Source: Bacillus vallismortis (GTDB lineage: Bacteria > Bacillota > Bacilli > Bacillales > Bacillaceae). From it: 64,000 bases of DNA. The position numbers and the translations under genes are program-made. The notes beneath the pieces were generated by a model, which was not told the origin of the DNA, did no database searches, and saw only the letters and a program-made list of their open reading frames with translations. How positions within the stretch are numbered: position 1 is the stretch's first letter; every line of letters begins with the position of its first letter. Of this stretch, positions 1 to 13,338 are shown piece by piece. Where the stretch lies: positions 3,570,001 to 3,634,000 of the forward strand of contig NZ_CP026362.1 in the NCBI RefSeq assembly GCF_004116955.1, read 5' to 3'.

Positions 1-830
<830 letters not shown>

Positions 831-1008
831 GTAATGGAGCGCAGATTAAGTTCGTCACATCCTGTGACAACATCTGCATGACCTGCATCGTGCAGGCCCC
901 TGACTACGCACATCGCTGTGCGATTTGTTTAAAACTGAATTAACAGGTACGTTTTGTCTTGTTTAGTTTTCAAAGAACTTTGCGTGCTTCTCTCGAAGCG
1001 ACTACTTA

Positions 1009-1037
1009 ATAGTAACATTTTTAGTTAACTAGGTCAA
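1009..1037 (-). promoter_or_regulatory. rRNA operon promoter P2 (SigA)
   Basis: On the minus strand TTGACC is followed after 17 nt by TACTAT. It lies about 180 nt upstream of the 16S 5' end. Spacing and position fit the proximal of the tandem promoters typical of Bacillus rrn operons. Confidence 0.75.
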
Positions 1038-1097
1038 TACTTTTTTGAAAAAGTTTTTGCTAGTCATGTTTGCGTCTCTTAAAAGACAACAGAAATG

Positions 1098-1125
1098 ATT
1101 ATACCATATTTATTATGGCTGTAAA
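1098..1125 (-). promoter_or_regulatory. rRNA operon promoter P1 (SigA)
   Basis: On the minus strand TTTACA is followed after 16 nt by TATAAT, about 90 bp upstream of P2. Tandem promoters are the rule for B. subtilis rrn operons. A TTGACA just upstream (1133-1138) would be 29 nt from this -10 and is less likely to be the -35. Confidence 0.6.
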
Positions 1126-1135
1126 GGGTTATGTC

Positions 1136-1164
1136 AAAAAAAGCGCAGCTGGTTCGCTGCGCTT
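1136..1164 (-). terminator. gyrA intrinsic terminator
   Basis: A 9-bp stem AAGCGCAGC/GCTGCGCTT has a 6-nt loop and a T-run on the minus strand, directly after the gyrA stop. It separates gyrA from the rrn promoters immediately downstream. Confidence 0.85.
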
Positions 1165-1168
1165 TTTC

Positions 1169-3634
1169 TCACACTTCTTCTTGTGATTCTTCTAGATCGT
1201 CTTCTTCATTTTTCTCTACTAATGCTACTGTAGCAACATGCTCTTCATCTGTCATTCGGATGAGGCGCACACCTTGAGTGACACGTCCAGTGATAGAGAT
1301 GTCATTGATGTCCATTCTAATGAGTACGCCGCTGGCTGTAATAATCATTAGATCCTCTTCACCTTTAGTGGCTTTAACTGTTACTAAGTGGCCGTTGTTC
1401 TCAGTGATTTTCGCTGTTTTGAGTCCTTTTCCGCCACGGCTTTGGGTTCTGTACTCTTCAGCCGGAGTTCGTTTTCCGTAACCTTTTTCAGTTACGATGA
1501 GGATATGTGATTCTTCCTCTAATATCTCCATGCCCACAACAACGTCGTCATCGGTCAAGGTGATGCCTTTTACACCTGCTGCAGTTCTTCCCATTTCCCG
1601 GACATCTGTTTCAGGGAAACGGATCAGTAATCCGTTTTTCGTACCGATGATCATTTGTTTTGTGCCGTCAGTCAGACGTACACCCATCAATTCATCATCT
1701 TCACGAAGACTCAGAGCAATCAAGCCATTGTTACGGATATTAGCGAACTGAGAAAGCGAAGTCCGTTTTGAAACCCCGTGCTTTGTGGTGAAGAAAAGGT
1801 AAAGATCCGCGTTGAATTCAGTGACTGGAATAATCGCGTTGATCCATTCACCCTTTTCTACTTCCAATAGGTTGATAATCGGGATTCCTTTTGCTGTCCT
1901 GCCGTATTCAGGGATTTCATATCCTTTTGCACGATACACTTTCCCCTTATTCGAGAAGAAGAGAATCGTGTCATGTGTTGAGGTGGAAATCAAATGCTCA
2001 ACGAAATCATCTTCGTTTGTTCCCATTCCCTGCACCCCTTTTCCGCCTCGTTTTTGACTGCGGTAAGTTGATGCAGGAAGACGTTTGATGTATCCGTTGT
2101 GCGTCAGTGTGACAACAATGTTTTCTCTCTCGATGAGATCTTCATCTTCAATTGCCTCTAGTCCGGAAGTGACGATCTCTGTACGTCTTTCATCGTTAAA
2201 GCGCTCTTTGATTTCTGTGAGTTCTTCGCGGATGATCTCAAGCACTTTATATTCATTTGCCAAGATGTCTTTTAGCTCTGCAATTAATTTAACAAGAGAT
2301 AGGTATTCTTCTTCGATCTTCTCACGTTCCAATCCTGTCAAACGCTGCAGCCTCATATCGAGGATCGCTTGTGCTTGCTTTTCTGTCAGTGAGAATTGTT
2401 CAATTAAACCTGTTCTCGCAATTTCAGCCGTTTGAGAATTACGGATAAGGGAAATAACTGCATCGAGATGATCCAAAGCCACTCTCAAACCTTCTAAGAT
2501 GTGAGCTCTCGCTTCCGCTTTACGCAATTCATAGGCAGTACGGCGTCTAATTACGACTTTTTGATGGTCAAGGTAATGCTCTAAGCATTGCTTTAGATTT
2601 AAAACCTTCGGCTGACCGTCAACAAGTGCAAGCAGGTTGATACCAAAAGATGTTTGCAAAGCAGTTTGTTTGTACAGATTGTTTAAAATAACATTTGCAT
2701 TGGCATCGCGTCTGATTTCAATGACAACTCTCATTCCTGTACGGTCTGATTCATCACGCAGATCTGTAATACCCTCTATCTTCTTGTCCCTTACAAGATC
2801 AGCAATCTTCTCGATTAGTTTCGCCTTATTTACTTGGTAAGGTAACTCTGTAACGATAATTCTTTCTTTACCTGAAGATGTTTGTTCGATCTCAGCTTTT
2901 GCCCGGATTGTGATAGAGCCTCGGCCAGTTTCGTATGCTTTTCGGATGCCACTGCGTCCTAAGATTTGACCCGCAGTCGGGAAGTCAGGACCTGGAATAA
3001 CCTCCATAAGATCCTGTATTGTGATTTCAGGATTTTCACTGACAGCAAGTACACCGTCAATAACTTCTCCCAGCTGGTGTGGAGGAATGTTTGTTGCCAT
3101 ACCTACCGCAATTCCCGCAGCACCGTTTACGAGCAGATTCGGGAACCTTGAAGGCATAACGACAGGTTCTCTTTCTGATCCGTCATAGTTATCCTGATAA
3201 TCGATTGTGTCTTTTGTGATGTCTCGAAGGATCTCCATTGAGATTTTAGACATTCTTGCTTCTGTATAACGCATGGCAGCCGCTGAGTCCCCGTCAACAG
3301 AACCGAAGTTTCCGTGACCGTCAACGAGCATATAACGATAGTTGAAATCCTGCGCCATTCTGACCATGGATTCATATACCGCTGAATCACCATGCGGGTG
3401 GTATTTCCCGATAACTTCTCCGACGATACGTGCGGATTTTTTATAAGGCTTGTCACTTGTCATGCCCAAATCGTTCATTGCATACAAAATCCGTCTATGA
3501 ACCGGTTTTAAACCGTCACGAACATCCGGAAGAGCCCGGGACACAATAACGCTCATTGCATAATCCAAGAAGGACGTACGCATTTCCTGACTGATATTTA
3601 TTTCACGAACTTGTGGTGTGTTTTGTTCACTCAT
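1169..3634 (-). CDS. gyrA: DNA gyrase subunit A
   Basis: GyrA is the breakage-reunion subunit of gyrase (A2B2), which introduces negative supercoils. The start is MSEQNTPQ at 3634, giving 821 aa, the B. subtilis length; an in-frame ATG 8 codons upstream is rejected because GGAGG lies between the two. The N-terminal winged-helix/tower domain contains the catalytic Tyr123 (MRYTEARM). The quinolone region [10 protein letters not shown] (80-88) keeps Ser84 and Glu88, a wild-type-like pattern. The GyrA box [10 protein letters not shown] opens the C-terminal beta-pinwheel. An acidic tail ([12 protein letters not shown]) follows. It lies downstream of gyrB with its own terminator. Confidence 0.98.
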   Translation of the reverse strand: MSEQNTPQVREINISQEMRTSFLDYAMSVIVSRALPDVRDGLKPVHRRILYAMNDLGMTSDKPYKKSARIVGEVIGKYHPHGDSAVYESMVRMAQDFNYRYMLVDGHGNFGSVDGDSAAAMRYTEARMSKISMEILRDITKDTIDYQDNYDGSEREPVVMPSRFPNLLVNGAAGIAVGMATNIPPHQLGEVIDGVLAVSENPEITIQDLMEVIPGPDFPTAGQILGRSGIRKAYETGRGSITIRAKAEIEQTSSGKERIIVTELPYQVNKAKLIEKIADLVRDKKIEGITDLRDESDRTGMRVVIEIRRDANANVILNNLYKQTALQTSFGINLLALVDGQPKVLNLKQCLEHYLDHQKVVIRRRTAYELRKAEARAHILEGLRVALDHLDAVISLIRNSQTAEIARTGLIEQFSLTEKQAQAILDMRLQRLTGLEREKIEEEYLSLVKLIAELKDILANEYKVLEIIREELTEIKERFNDERRTEIVTSGLEAIEDEDLIERENIVVTLTHNGYIKRLPASTYRSQKRGGKGVQGMGTNEDDFVEHLISTSTHDTILFFSNKGKVYRAKGYEIPEYGRTAKGIPIINLLEVEKGEWINAIIPVTEFNADLYLFFTTKHGVSKRTSLSQFANIRNNGLIALSLREDDELMGVRLTDGTKQMIIGTKNGLLIRFPETDVREMGRTAAGVKGITLTDDDVVVGMEILEEESHILIVTEKGYGKRTPAEEYRTQSRGGKGLKTAKITENNGHLVTVKATKGEEDLMIITASGVLIRMDINDISITGRVTQGVRLIRMTDEEHVATVALVEKNEEDDLEESQEEV

Positions 3635-3803
3635 TAAAAAACCTCCCTGAAGTATCACATGAAATATGTGGGAGTAGATTGTCCATTATGATCTTCAATA
3701 CGATTTCACTATTCTCCATTATATCAATAAACTTATGATTATACACATTAAATTGCTAGAATATATAGGTATTGCAAGCATGACTGTATCTGATCTTGTT
3801 CAG

Positions 3804-3840
3804 AAAAAAGCCTTATTTCATATTGGAAATAAGGCTTTTT
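3804..3840 (-). terminator. gyrB intrinsic terminator
   Basis: A 15-bp stem (AAAAAGCCTTATTTC pairing with GAAATAAGGCTTTTT) lies directly after gyrB. T-runs on both sides could make it bidirectional. It implies that gyrA has its own promoter in the 170-bp gap downstream. Confidence 0.85.
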
Positions 3841-3844
3841 ATGA

Positions 3845-5776
<1,932 letters not shown>

Positions 5777-5815
5777 CTACACTTTTCTAAACGATATATT
5801 CGTGATAAAAAACTT

Positions 5816-6061
5816 CTAAGAATCTATTTCAAACATAAATTGCGCACGTTTTTTTAATGTGCTGGAAGATAAGGGAGAGTAATATATATTCTGAACCGTG
5901 ACTACGATAGATTTTGGCGTGCCGTTTACGGAAGGCACCACCTTGCGTTTCTGTTTTTTCAGAAATTCTTCAACAATAGGCGACATGTTGGCTTTAAAAT
6001 CAAAAATGCCGACAATATCCCGTGTTGAAACCACAAAGTCATCTCCTAAATGAATATACAA
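5816..6061 (-). CDS. remB: Extracellular matrix regulator RemB
   Basis: This 81-aa protein begins MYIHLGDDFVVSTRDIVGIFD and belongs to the RemB/YaaB (DUF370-related) family. In B. subtilis RemB contributes to biofilm matrix gene regulation together with RemA. It lies 17 bp after recF and 54 bp before gyrB, the conserved B. subtilis position. Length and order match. No HTH is obvious, as expected for RemA-type proteins, which bind DNA through an unusual oligomeric fold. Confidence 0.93.
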   Translation of the reverse strand: MYIHLGDDFVVSTRDIVGIFDFKANMSPIVEEFLKKQKRKVVPSVNGTPKSIVVTVQNIYYSPLSSSTLKKRAQFMFEIDS

Positions 6062-6078
6062 TTGCCCACCTCATTTCT

Positions 6079-7191
6079 TCACTTCACTAACGCACCGTTC
6101 TGCACACGGAACATTCCTGCTTGACGTAAGGTTTCGTGATCAATGCCATCAACGCTTGTCGTTGTGACAAACGTTTGTACACGGCCTTGGATCGTATGAA
6201 GCAAGTGCGACTGGCGATAATCATCCAGCTCACTTAATACATCATCCAATAGTAAAATGGGGTATTCTCCGATTTCCTCATGGATCAGGTCAATCTCCGC
6301 CAGTTTAAGGGACAATGCCGTTGTTCGCTGCTGTCCTTGAGAACCATACGTCTGCACATCGCGTCCGTTCACATAGAAAAGGACATCGTCACGATGAGGC
6401 CCCGAAAGCGTAACACCGCGCTCAATTTCTTTTTCTCTTAATTTAGAAAACGCTTCTTGATAGCTATCTCCTATTTTCGACAAGTCTTCAGGATCTGATA
6501 CCTCAAGAGCCGTATGGTACTTCAGGGTCAGCTCTTCAAGCCCTCTTGAGATGCCCGTATGAATAGGCTGTGCCCATTTTTCGAGCTGCGCTGTAAACTG
6601 CAGGCGTTTTACGACGACTTTTGACGCAACTTCTACAAGCTGATCGGTCAAGACATCGAGCATTGTTCTGTCAGTTTGTTTTCTTGTTTGCAGCTGCTTC
6701 AAAAAATGATTTCGCTGGGAAAGGATTTTCTGGTAAAGAGAAAGATCATGCAGATAGATAGGGGAAACCTGTCCGATTTCCATGTCGAGAAACCGCCTTC
6801 TCACTTGAGGGCTTCCCTTTACCAGATTTAAATCTTCCGGTGCGAACATGATGGTATTGAGGGCCCCGACATACTGGCTGAGCTTTTGCTGTTCAATATG
6901 ATTGACCTTGCCCTTTTTACCCTTTTTGGAGATGACGAGCTGCATCGGGATCGCCCCGTTTTGCTTCATCACTCTTCCCTCTATTTTAGCATAGTCTTTT
7001 TCCCACCGTATAAGTTCTTTGTCATTTGATGTCCGATGCGACTTCGCCATGGACAAGACATAGATCGCCTCCATGAGATTTGTTTTCCCCTGGGCGTTTT
7101 CTCCGATGATGACATTTACTTTGTTTTCAAATTGGAGTTCAGTATGGTCGTAGTTGCGGTAAGATGTCAGTTCTAAGTTCTGGATATACAA
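6079..7191 (-). CDS. recF: DNA replication and repair protein RecF
   Basis: RecF is an SMC-like ATPase that helps load RecA at single-strand gaps with RecO and RecR. It is 370 aa. Walker [10 protein letters not shown] lies near residue 30, the signature LSGPHRDD near 260, and Walker [12 protein letters not shown] near 305. The last is the D-loop region typical of RecF. It follows yaaA by 15 bp in the dnaA-dnaN-yaaA-recF cluster. Confidence 0.98.
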   Translation of the reverse strand: MYIQNLELTSYRNYDHTELQFENKVNVIIGENAQGKTNLMEAIYVLSMAKSHRTSNDKELIRWEKDYAKIEGRVMKQNGAIPMQLVISKKGKKGKVNHIEQQKLSQYVGALNTIMFAPEDLNLVKGSPQVRRRFLDMEIGQVSPIYLHDLSLYQKILSQRNHFLKQLQTRKQTDRTMLDVLTDQLVEVASKVVVKRLQFTAQLEKWAQPIHTGISRGLEELTLKYHTALEVSDPEDLSKIGDSYQEAFSKLREKEIERGVTLSGPHRDDVLFYVNGRDVQTYGSQGQQRTTALSLKLAEIDLIHEEIGEYPILLLDDVLSELDDYRQSHLLHTIQGRVQTFVTTTSVDGIDHETLRQAGMFRVQNGALVK

Positions 7192-7206
7192 TCAGTATCA
7201 CCCGCT

Positions 7207-7422
7207 TTAATTGACAACTTGAAATGAACCAAATCCTTCAATCTCTACCACATCTCCAACATACAGCTTTCTGCCTCGGCGGTTATCCGGCTCGTTGTTC
7301 ACTAGCACTTCATGCTCGCTTAAAAACCACTTCGCCATACCGCCTGACTGAATGACATCGGCTAATTTCAAAAATTGTCCAAGTGTAATCATCTCTGTAT
7401 CAATTGAAATCGGATTTGCCAT
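7207..7422 (-). CDS. yaaA: S4-domain protein YaaA (RlbA)
   Basis: This is a 71-aa S4-type RNA-binding protein, implicated in 50S ribosome maturation in B. subtilis. MANPISIDTEMI is the start (7422): AGAGG lies 6-10 nt upstream and the length is the family's. The S4 core reads QFLKLADVIQSGGMAKWFL, then VLVNNEPDNRRGRKLY, then GDVVEIEGFG. It sits between dnaN and recF, the classic position, with a terminator upstream of it at the end of dnaN. Confidence 0.93.
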   Translation of the reverse strand: MANPISIDTEMITLGQFLKLADVIQSGGMAKWFLSEHEVLVNNEPDNRRGRKLYVGDVVEIEGFGSFQVVN

Positions 7423-7515
7423 TTTATCGACCTCTTTCAAATATCACTAATATCTAATTGTACTAAAAAAAAACGGATTAGGGAAAGGGAAAACTTATCG
7501 GAGCTGATGCCGAAT

Positions 7516-7542
7516 AGAAAAGCTGCCGAACAGGTCGGCAGC
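7516..7542 (-). terminator. dnaN intrinsic terminator
   Basis: An 8-bp stem GCTGCCGA/TCGGCAGC is followed by TTTTCT on the minus strand, 12 bp after the dnaN stop. Confidence 0.75.
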
Positions 7543-7553
7543 GGTGTATCGGA

Positions 7554-8690
7554 TTAATAGGTTCTGACAGGAAGGATAAGCTGTACAATCGTTTCATCAT
7601 TCGGCGTGCGAATTAAGAAAGGCCTCATTGCACCTGTAAAGCTTACGCGTATCTCCGCTCCTTCAAGCACCTTTAGTGCATCCAGCATATATTTTGGACT
7701 AAATGAGATATTTAATTCCTCACCATCAATTTGATCTGCAAGAATGGCTTCCACTACTTTTCCGATTTCAGGTGAGTTAGACGAAATCTCAATGGATTCA
7801 GCAGGTTTTGCAGAAAGTTTCACTACGTTGTTGCGTCCCTCTCTGGCTAGAAGGGATGCACGATCAATCGCCTGAAGGAATTCTTTTGTGTTCACAATGA
7901 TTTCTGTTTTGCTTTCCTGCGGAATCAGGCTGGTCGTGTCCGGGTAATTACCGTCCAGAAGCCGTGAGAAAAACAAGACGTTTTTGGCTTTAAACAGAAC
8001 TTGGGTTTCTGTAATCACGATATCTACAAGTTCCTGATTGTCATCCAAAATCTTACTGAGTTCAGTTAAGCTTTTCCCTGGAATCACGACGTTATAAGAT
8101 CTGTCTTCCGGAATATCAAGTTTCGCTTTTCTTAATGCCAGACGGTGGCTATCCGTCGCAGTGCATAATAATTCACTTTGCTCCACCTTCCAGTTTACAC
8201 CTGTCAAGATAGGCCGTGTTTCTGAGGTGGACACCGCGAACACTGTTTGTCTGATTAGATTTTTCAGCAAATCAGTTGGAATCTGTATCGCATGATGCTC
8301 TTCGATTTGCGGCAAATGCGGATACTCATCGGCATCAAGCCCGTTTAGGTTAAATTCAGCTTTTCCGGAACGGATAATTGTCAAATACTGATTTTGTACT
8401 TCGATTTCGACAGTTGCCATCGGAAGTTTTTTTACAATTTCACTAAAGAAGCGGGCTTGTAAGACGATGCTTCCAGGCTGTTCTATCGTGACGATTTCCT
8501 TATCTCCTTCTTCTTTAGGAATAAAGGATTCAATAGAAATGTCTGAATCGCTTCCTGTAAAGGATACTCCATCATCTGACGCAACGATTTTAATACCAGT
8601 CAAGATGGGAATTGTAGTTCTGGATGAAACGGCTTTTAATACATCTTGGACACTTTCAACAAGACGATCTTTTTGAATCGTGAATTTCAT
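7554..8690 (-). CDS. dnaN: DNA polymerase III beta subunit (sliding clamp)
   Basis: DnaN is the ring-shaped processivity clamp and binding platform for polymerase, ligase, MutS and YabA. It is 378 aa, the B. subtilis length. Three clamp repeats are visible, beginning MKFTIQKDRLVESVQDVL, near IQIPTDLLKNLIRQTVFA, and near IIVNTKEFLQAIDRAS. The C-terminus LILPVRTY ends in the usual clamp motif. The oriC unwinding region lies between it and dnaA. RBS GGAGG lies at the expected distance. Confidence 0.98.
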   Translation of the reverse strand: MKFTIQKDRLVESVQDVLKAVSSRTTIPILTGIKIVASDDGVSFTGSDSDISIESFIPKEEGDKEIVTIEQPGSIVLQARFFSEIVKKLPMATVEIEVQNQYLTIIRSGKAEFNLNGLDADEYPHLPQIEEHHAIQIPTDLLKNLIRQTVFAVSTSETRPILTGVNWKVEQSELLCTATDSHRLALRKAKLDIPEDRSYNVVIPGKSLTELSKILDDNQELVDIVITETQVLFKAKNVLFFSRLLDGNYPDTTSLIPQESKTEIIVNTKEFLQAIDRASLLAREGRNNVVKLSAKPAESIEISSNSPEIGKVVEAILADQIDGEELNISFSPKYMLDALKVLEGAEIRVSFTGAMRPFLIRTPNDETIVQLILPVRTY

Positions 8691-8710
8691 TTTTATCCTC
8701 CTAACGGATA

Positions 8711-8876
8711 ATGTATTAATATATATATTTTAAAAAAATAGTAGAAGTAATAGTAGGGCTTGTGGATTTGTGGATAAGTTGTGAAAAAGACAGGAAACAC
8801 AGCCTATCCACATGTGGACAGACTGTGTATGACTACTGAAAAGTTATTCACACTTTCCCCGATTAATCCCCGCCTG
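8711..8876. other. oriC: oriC, dnaA-dnaN part: DnaA boxes, DnaA-trios and unwinding element
   Basis: From right to left the interval has DnaA boxes TTATTCACA (8844-8852), TATCCACA/TGTGGACA back to back (8805-8820), TGTGGATAA (8769-8777) and TGTGGATTT (8761-8769). A short GC-rich GGGC follows. Then come six 3-mers read on the minus strand as CTACTATTACTTCTACTA (8739-8756), and an AT-only tract (8711-8738). This is the order of the B. subtilis basal unwinding system: boxes, GC cluster, DnaA-trios for filament growth on one strand, then the unwinding element. Confidence 0.92.
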
Positions 8877-10217
8877 CTATTTAAGCTGTTCTTTAATTTC
8901 TTTTACATGCTGCTGAAGTTGTTCATCGTCTGTCAGCAGTTTTGAAATTTTTTCATGCGCATGAATAACGGTCGTATGGTCACGGCCTCCAAACTCTTCC
9001 CCGATTTTAGGAAGAGAGGAATCCGTCATCTCCCTTGATAGATACATGGCAATTTGACGCGGAAAAGCAACTGATTTTGTGCGTTTTTTTGCTTTGAAAT
9101 CCTCAAGCTTAATATTAAATTGCTGGCCTACTACCCTTTGAATTTCTTTTATCGTAATCACTTTCGGTTTTGAAGAAGGAATAATATCTTTCAGCGCCTC
9201 AGCGGCCAGATCAGCATTAATATCTTTATTAATTAAAGATGAGTACGCAACAACCCTGATCAATGCTCCTTCAAGTTCCCGAATATTGCTGTCGATTTGA
9301 TTTGCGATATAGAGCATAACCTCGTTCGGAATATCGAGGCCCTCTGCTTTGGCTTTTTTTCTTAAAATCGCAATTCTCGTTTCCAAATCAGGCGGTGTGA
9401 TATCCGTAATCAAGCCCCATTCAAAACGTGAGCGCAATCTGTCTTCAAGTGTCGGAATTTCTTTTGGCGGTCTGTCACTTGAAATGACGATTTGTTTGCT
9501 TTCTTCGTGCAATGTGTTAAATGTATGGAAAAATTCTTCCTGGGTCTGTTCTTTTCCCGCTAAAAATTGAATATCATCTATCAAAAGCACATCAACATTT
9601 CGATAGCGATTGCGGAAGTCGACGGCTTTATTATCCCGGATAGAGTTGATGAATTCGTTAGTAAATTTCTCAGAAGACAGATAAACCACTTTGGCAGAAG
9701 GATTATGATCTATTACATAATGGCCGATCGCATGCATTAAGTGTGTTTTCCCTAGGCCGACGCCCCCATAGATAAATAAAGGGTTGTATGCTTTCGCGGG
9801 TGCTTCCGCTACTGCGAGAGAAGCAGCGTGTGCAAATCGGTTTCCAGATCCGATGACAAAAGTATCAAAAGTGTATTTTGGATTGAGCATATTTTGAGGA
9901 AAATCAGATGTCTCTTCTTTGACCGCTTTTTTGACTTGCGGTTTCGGCATAAAGTCTTCAACATCTTGATTTTGAGGAATGACAAACTTAATGCTCAATT
10001 CTTCCCCGGTTAATTCATATATTGTATCTGCAATAAGATGCAAGTATCTGGACTCCAGCCAGTCTCTGGCAAATTCATTAGGAGCGGTGATTGTCAATGT
10101 ATCTCCCTGCAGTGAGTGAGCTTTGGTTGATTTCATCCAAGTTTCAAAACTCGGTTTGCTCAATTTTTTTTCGATTTGAGCTAGAGCTTGATTCCACAGA
10201 TCTAATATATTTTCCAT
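8877..10217 (-). CDS. dnaA: Chromosomal replication initiator DnaA
   Basis: DnaA is the AAA+ initiator that binds DnaA boxes and melts oriC. Starting at [10 protein letters not shown] (10217) it is 446 aa, the B. subtilis length; a longer ORF to 10301 lacks support because AAGGAGG precedes 10217. Domain I spans residues 1-80. Domain III has Walker [10 protein letters not shown], Walker B LLIDDIQF and sensor [11 protein letters not shown]. Domain IV carries the box-binding signature [18 protein letters not shown]. DnaA boxes flank the gene on both sides, consistent with autoregulation. Confidence 0.99.
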   Translation of the reverse strand: MENILDLWNQALAQIEKKLSKPSFETWMKSTKAHSLQGDTLTITAPNEFARDWLESRYLHLIADTIYELTGEELSIKFVIPQNQDVEDFMPKPQVKKAVKEETSDFPQNMLNPKYTFDTFVIGSGNRFAHAASLAVAEAPAKAYNPLFIYGGVGLGKTHLMHAIGHYVIDHNPSAKVVYLSSEKFTNEFINSIRDNKAVDFRNRYRNVDVLLIDDIQFLAGKEQTQEEFFHTFNTLHEESKQIVISSDRPPKEIPTLEDRLRSRFEWGLITDITPPDLETRIAILRKKAKAEGLDIPNEVMLYIANQIDSNIRELEGALIRVVAYSSLINKDINADLAAEALKDIIPSSKPKVITIKEIQRVVGQQFNIKLEDFKAKKRTKSVAFPRQIAMYLSREMTDSSLPKIGEEFGGRDHTTVIHAHEKISKLLTDDEQLQQHVKEIKEQLK

Positions 10218-10329
10218 CTTCCGGCACGTCCCTCCTTTTCGTAGAAAATGGCATCCTTCTCTGTTATAGAACACAAAAAAAGAGCAAATGGCGCTTGCCA
10301 TTCGTACACATTAAATGTTGAAAACATAT

Positions 10330-10358
10330 AATATAGTAGATAAATAGCTTTTCGACAA
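10330..10358 (-). promoter_or_regulatory. dnaA promoter (SigA)
   Basis: On the minus strand TTGTCG, a 17-nt spacer and TATATT lie about 110 bp upstream of the dnaA start. DnaA boxes directly upstream (10366-10434) fit the known negative autoregulation of dnaA. Confidence 0.7.
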
Positions 10359-10359
10359 A

Positions 10360-10640
10360 TTTCACAACTTGTGGACAACATTCTACACAAGCTGTGTGAA
10401 ATCAATCCACAACTTATCCACAATTTGTGGATAAGGAGGGAAGGTGAGATTCGTAATCAAGAGTTAAAACACAAATATAATACCAAAATAAACGAGAGCT
10501 TGCAATGGGTGTCACAATCTTATCCACAAAGCGGACAACCTGTTGAAAATTTTTTGTCCACAGGGGTTGGTAACGTGAAAATGTTGTCGATAACCTCTGT
10601 GGATACTAAAAAAAGGCGGAAAAGATATCCACACTCGCAT
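10360..10640. other. oriC: oriC, upstream part: DnaA-box array
   Basis: At least three perfect 9-mers are present: TTATCCACA at 10414-10422 and 10520-10528, and TGTGGATAA at 10426-10434. Near matches (TGTGGACAA, TGTCCACA, TGTGGATAC, TATCCACAC) occur around 10370, 10555, 10598 and 10627. This is the second half of the bipartite B. subtilis oriC (incA/incB). The short ORFs covering it show no coding character. The rest of the gap, up to 10,838, holds the rpmH leader and promoter region. Confidence 0.9.
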
Positions 10641-10835
10641 TTTAGGGAGAATGAGTAGGTTATCTTTTTTCGTTAATTTAAGGAATCTTAAAAATAAGGT
10701 TTCGAAAGTTGAAAAGGTATGGTATCCTATTATGGTTGCAAGAAATAAAAGCACTAGTGAAGTTGACAATGAACAGGTAACGCAAATATAATAAGTAAGA
10801 CTGTCTTTAACAGCTATTCCTCGAGGGAGGTGTCA

Positions 10836-10972
<137 letters not shown>

Positions 10973-10973
<1 letters not shown>

Positions 10974-11002
10974 GCCACTGAATAATGTCAGTGGTCTTTT
11001 TT
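10973..11002 (+). terminator. Terminator/attenuator after rpmH
   Basis: A 9-bp stem GGCCACTGA/TCAGTGGTC with a 6-nt loop and six Ts begins at the rpmH stop codon. It lies before rnpA, so it probably lowers rnpA expression relative to L34. Confidence 0.85.
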
Positions 11003-11123
11003 CACTTTATGGGAAAAGATAAATGTGATGCGAAATGAACCGGGGCGCTTCCTGGTTCTGATGCATCTCATTTTTCATCATAAATTTTAAAAGTTTCTGG
11101 CAGCCAGTATCGGAGTGAGTCAT

Positions 11124-11474
11124 TTGAAGAAGCGAAATCGTTTAAAGAAAAATGAAGATTTTCAAAAAGTGTTTAAGCATGGGACATCAGTAGCGAACCG
11201 CCAGTTTGTCTTATATACGCTTGATCAGCCTGAAAACGATGAGCTGCGTGTCGGGCTTTCCGTCAGCAAAAAAATTGGCAACGCTGTGATGCGAAATCGA
11301 ATCAAACGTTTGATTCGGCAGGCCTTTCTTGAAGAGAAAGAGAGACTGAAGGAAAAGGATTACATCATTATTGCCAGAAAACCGGCGAGCCAGCTGACAT
11401 ATGAGGAAACGAAAAAAAGTCTGCAGCATCTATTCAGGAAGTCTTCTTTATATAAGAAATCTTCGTCAAAGTAA
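11124..11474 (+). CDS. rnpA: Ribonuclease P protein component
   Basis: RnpA is the protein cofactor of RNase P, which matures tRNA 5' ends. The conserved RNR region reads [17 protein letters not shown], preceded by [10 protein letters not shown] place the start at a TTG (11124, MKKRNRLKK, 116 aa). GGAG lies 8 nt upstream of it but would overlap the in-frame GTG at 11115, which would give 119 aa. Sequence and position after rpmH are diagnostic. Confidence 0.95.
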
Positions 11475-11618
11475 GCAAGGGCATTGCTTTCTGATCACTT
11501 TTAAAAGCGCTTCCTTTCTGGTTGAACAGAAAAAGGCACCATTTAAATCTGAAAGATGCTAAAATACATACAAGTATGCTTTGCAATAAAAGAGTGTAAA
11601 GATTAATTATAGGAGGAA

Positions 11619-12404
11619 ATGTTGTTGAAAAGGAGAATAGGGTTGCTATTAAGTATGGTTGGCGTATTCATGCTTTTGGCTGGATGCTCGAGTGTGCAAA
11701 AGCCGATCACTGCAGATAGTTCGCATTTTTGGGACAAGTACGTAGTATATCCTTTGTCTGAGCTCATTACGTATGTAGCGAAAGTCACGGGAGATAACTA
11801 TGGACTATCAATTATTCTTGTTACCATTTTAATTCGTTTATTAATTTTGCCGCTGATGATTAAGCAGCTGAGAAGTTCGAAAGCGATGCAGGCTTTACAG
11901 CCGGAAATGCAAAAGCTTAAAGAAAAATACAGCTCAAAGGATCAAAAAACGCAGCAAAAGCTTCAGCAGGAAACAATGGCTTTATTCCAAAAGCACGGTG
12001 TCAATCCGTTGGCGGGATGTTTCCCGATTTTAATCCAGATGCCGATTTTAATTGGATTCTATCATGCGATCATGAGAACACAGGCGATATCAGAGCATAG
12101 CTTCTTATGGTTTGACTTAGGAGAAAAAGACCCTTACTATATTCTTCCTATCGTTGCCGGGGTCGCTACATTTGTTCAGCAAAAGCTGATGATGGCGGGC
12201 AATGCGCAGCAAAATCCGCAAATGGCGATGATGCTTTGGATTATGCCGATCATGATTATCGTATTTGCGATCAATTTCCCGGCGGCTCTTTCTCTTTATT
12301 GGGTAGTCGGTAACTTGTTTATGATTGCGCAAACTTTCCTTATCAAAGGACCTGATATTAAAAAAGATCCTGAACCGCAAAAAGCTGGAGGAAAGAAAAA
12401 GTGA
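11619..12404 (+). CDS. spoIIIJ: Membrane insertase SpoIIIJ (YidC1/Oxa1 family)
   Basis: This Sec-associated insertase is also needed for SpoIIIAH/SpoIIQ channel function during sporulation. Its 261 aa include a lipoprotein signal with lipobox LLAGC (Cys near 23), then five membrane segments of the 60KD_IMP fold, beginning around [18 protein letters not shown]. The conserved stretch [16 protein letters not shown] is present, as is a basic tail ending GGKKK. AGGAGG is very close to the ATG (2 nt). In-frame TTGs at 11622 and 11625 are alternative starts. It overlaps jag by 4 bp. Confidence 0.97.
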   Translation: MLLKRRIGLLLSMVGVFMLLAGCSSVQKPITADSSHFWDKYVVYPLSELITYVAKVTGDNYGLSIILVTILIRLLILPLMIKQLRSSKAMQALQPEMQKLKEKYSSKDQKTQQKLQQETMALFQKHGVNPLAGCFPILIQMPILIGFYHAIMRTQAISEHSFLWFDLGEKDPYYILPIVAGVATFVQQKLMMAGNAQQNPQMAMMLWIMPIMIIVFAINFPAALSLYWVVGNLFMIAQTFLIKGPDIKKDPEPQKAGGKKK

Positions 12405-13027
12405 GAAATGTAACTGCTGCAGGGCGAAATGTCGATGAAGCAGTACAGTCCGGATTACAAGAGCTGGAATTAACAATGGATAAGGTGGATATTACCGTTA
12501 TTGAAGAGGGAAACAAAGGGTTTCTCGGTATTTTCGGTAAAAAGCCGGCGGTCGTAAAGCTTGTTGAAAAGGTTGATCCAATTCAGCAAGCGAAGTCTTA
12601 TCTTCATACGATTGCCGAAGCCATTGCCGGGAAGTCTGAAGTGACCGTAAAAGAAAACAAAAAGACGGTGAGTTTCCATATAACAGGCGAAAAAGCGGCA
12701 TTGTTGATTGGAAAAAGAGGACAAACCTTAAATGCTCTTGAAACTTTGACACAGCTTGTCATTAATCGTTATCCAGGGCAATTCAAAAATGTCACGGTAG
12801 ATGCAGAAAACTATCGTTTAAAAAGAAAAGATACACTGAGTCAGTTGGCCATCAGGCTTGCAGACCAGGTTTTGAAAACGAAAAAAGAAGTTCATCTTGA
12901 ACCTATGCCGTCCAGTGAAAGAAAAATCATTCATGATACTCTTTCTGAGTATGCAAATCACCAGATCAAAACGTATTCAATGGGTGAAGGCGAAAATCGC
13001 CATCTCGTTATTTCCCATAAAAAATAG
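12401..13027 (+). CDS. jag: RNA-binding protein Jag (KhpB)
   Basis: The 208-aa protein has three parts: a Jag-N domain (1-50, ending [13 protein letters not shown]), a KH domain with GxxG-like GKRG ([14 protein letters not shown], near 105), and an R3H domain near the C-terminus ([16 protein letters not shown]). The family binds RNA and affects cell elongation and division with KhpA. The GTG start overlaps the spoIIIJ stop (GTGA), so the two are translationally coupled. Confidence 0.96.
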   Translation: MRNVTAAGRNVDEAVQSGLQELELTMDKVDITVIEEGNKGFLGIFGKKPAVVKLVEKVDPIQQAKSYLHTIAEAIAGKSEVTVKENKKTVSFHITGEKAALLIGKRGQTLNALETLTQLVINRYPGQFKNVTVDAENYRLKRKDTLSQLAIRLADQVLKTKKEVHLEPMPSSERKIIHDTLSEYANHQIKTYSMGEGENRHLVISHKK

Positions 13028-13030
13028 CAT

Positions 13031-13069
13031 AAAACCGAAGTCCGGTAAAAAGCGGATTTCGGTTTTTTT
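13031..13069 (+). terminator. jag operon terminator
   Basis: A long stem (AAACCGAAGTCCG with CGGATTTCGGTTT) is followed by a T7 run right after the jag stop. It ends the rnpA-spoIIIJ-jag unit. Confidence 0.85.
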
Positions 13070-13180
13070 GTATGAGAAAAATCTATTTTTCCTAGTCATA
13101 TCAAGCTTTTGCCGTTTAAGTTTTTTCTTTTTAGGTGTATCCTGTTGATAAAAAGGAAGTTCAGGAAATAAAATTAATTG

Positions 13181-13238
13181 TTATTCACATGTGGATAAGT
13201 TAAAGTAATAGAGGGTGAATCCCTTATTCTGTGGATAA
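13181..13238. other. DnaA-box cluster between jag and mnmE
   Basis: TTATTCACA (13181-13189) abuts TGTGGATAA (13190-13198), and another TGTGGATAA lies at 13230-13238. Two perfect consensus boxes within 50 bp outside oriC suggest a DnaA-titrating or regulatory cluster. As far as I recall, this gap is one of the DnaA-bound sites mapped in B. subtilis. Confidence 0.8.
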
Positions 13239-13338
13239 CACATCTTCCACTTCGAACCAAACTATGTTATCTTTTAGTTTTGGCATAATAAAAATTTTTT
13301 TATATAGATGAAAGTATAAGTAAAGAGAGGTGAACAGC

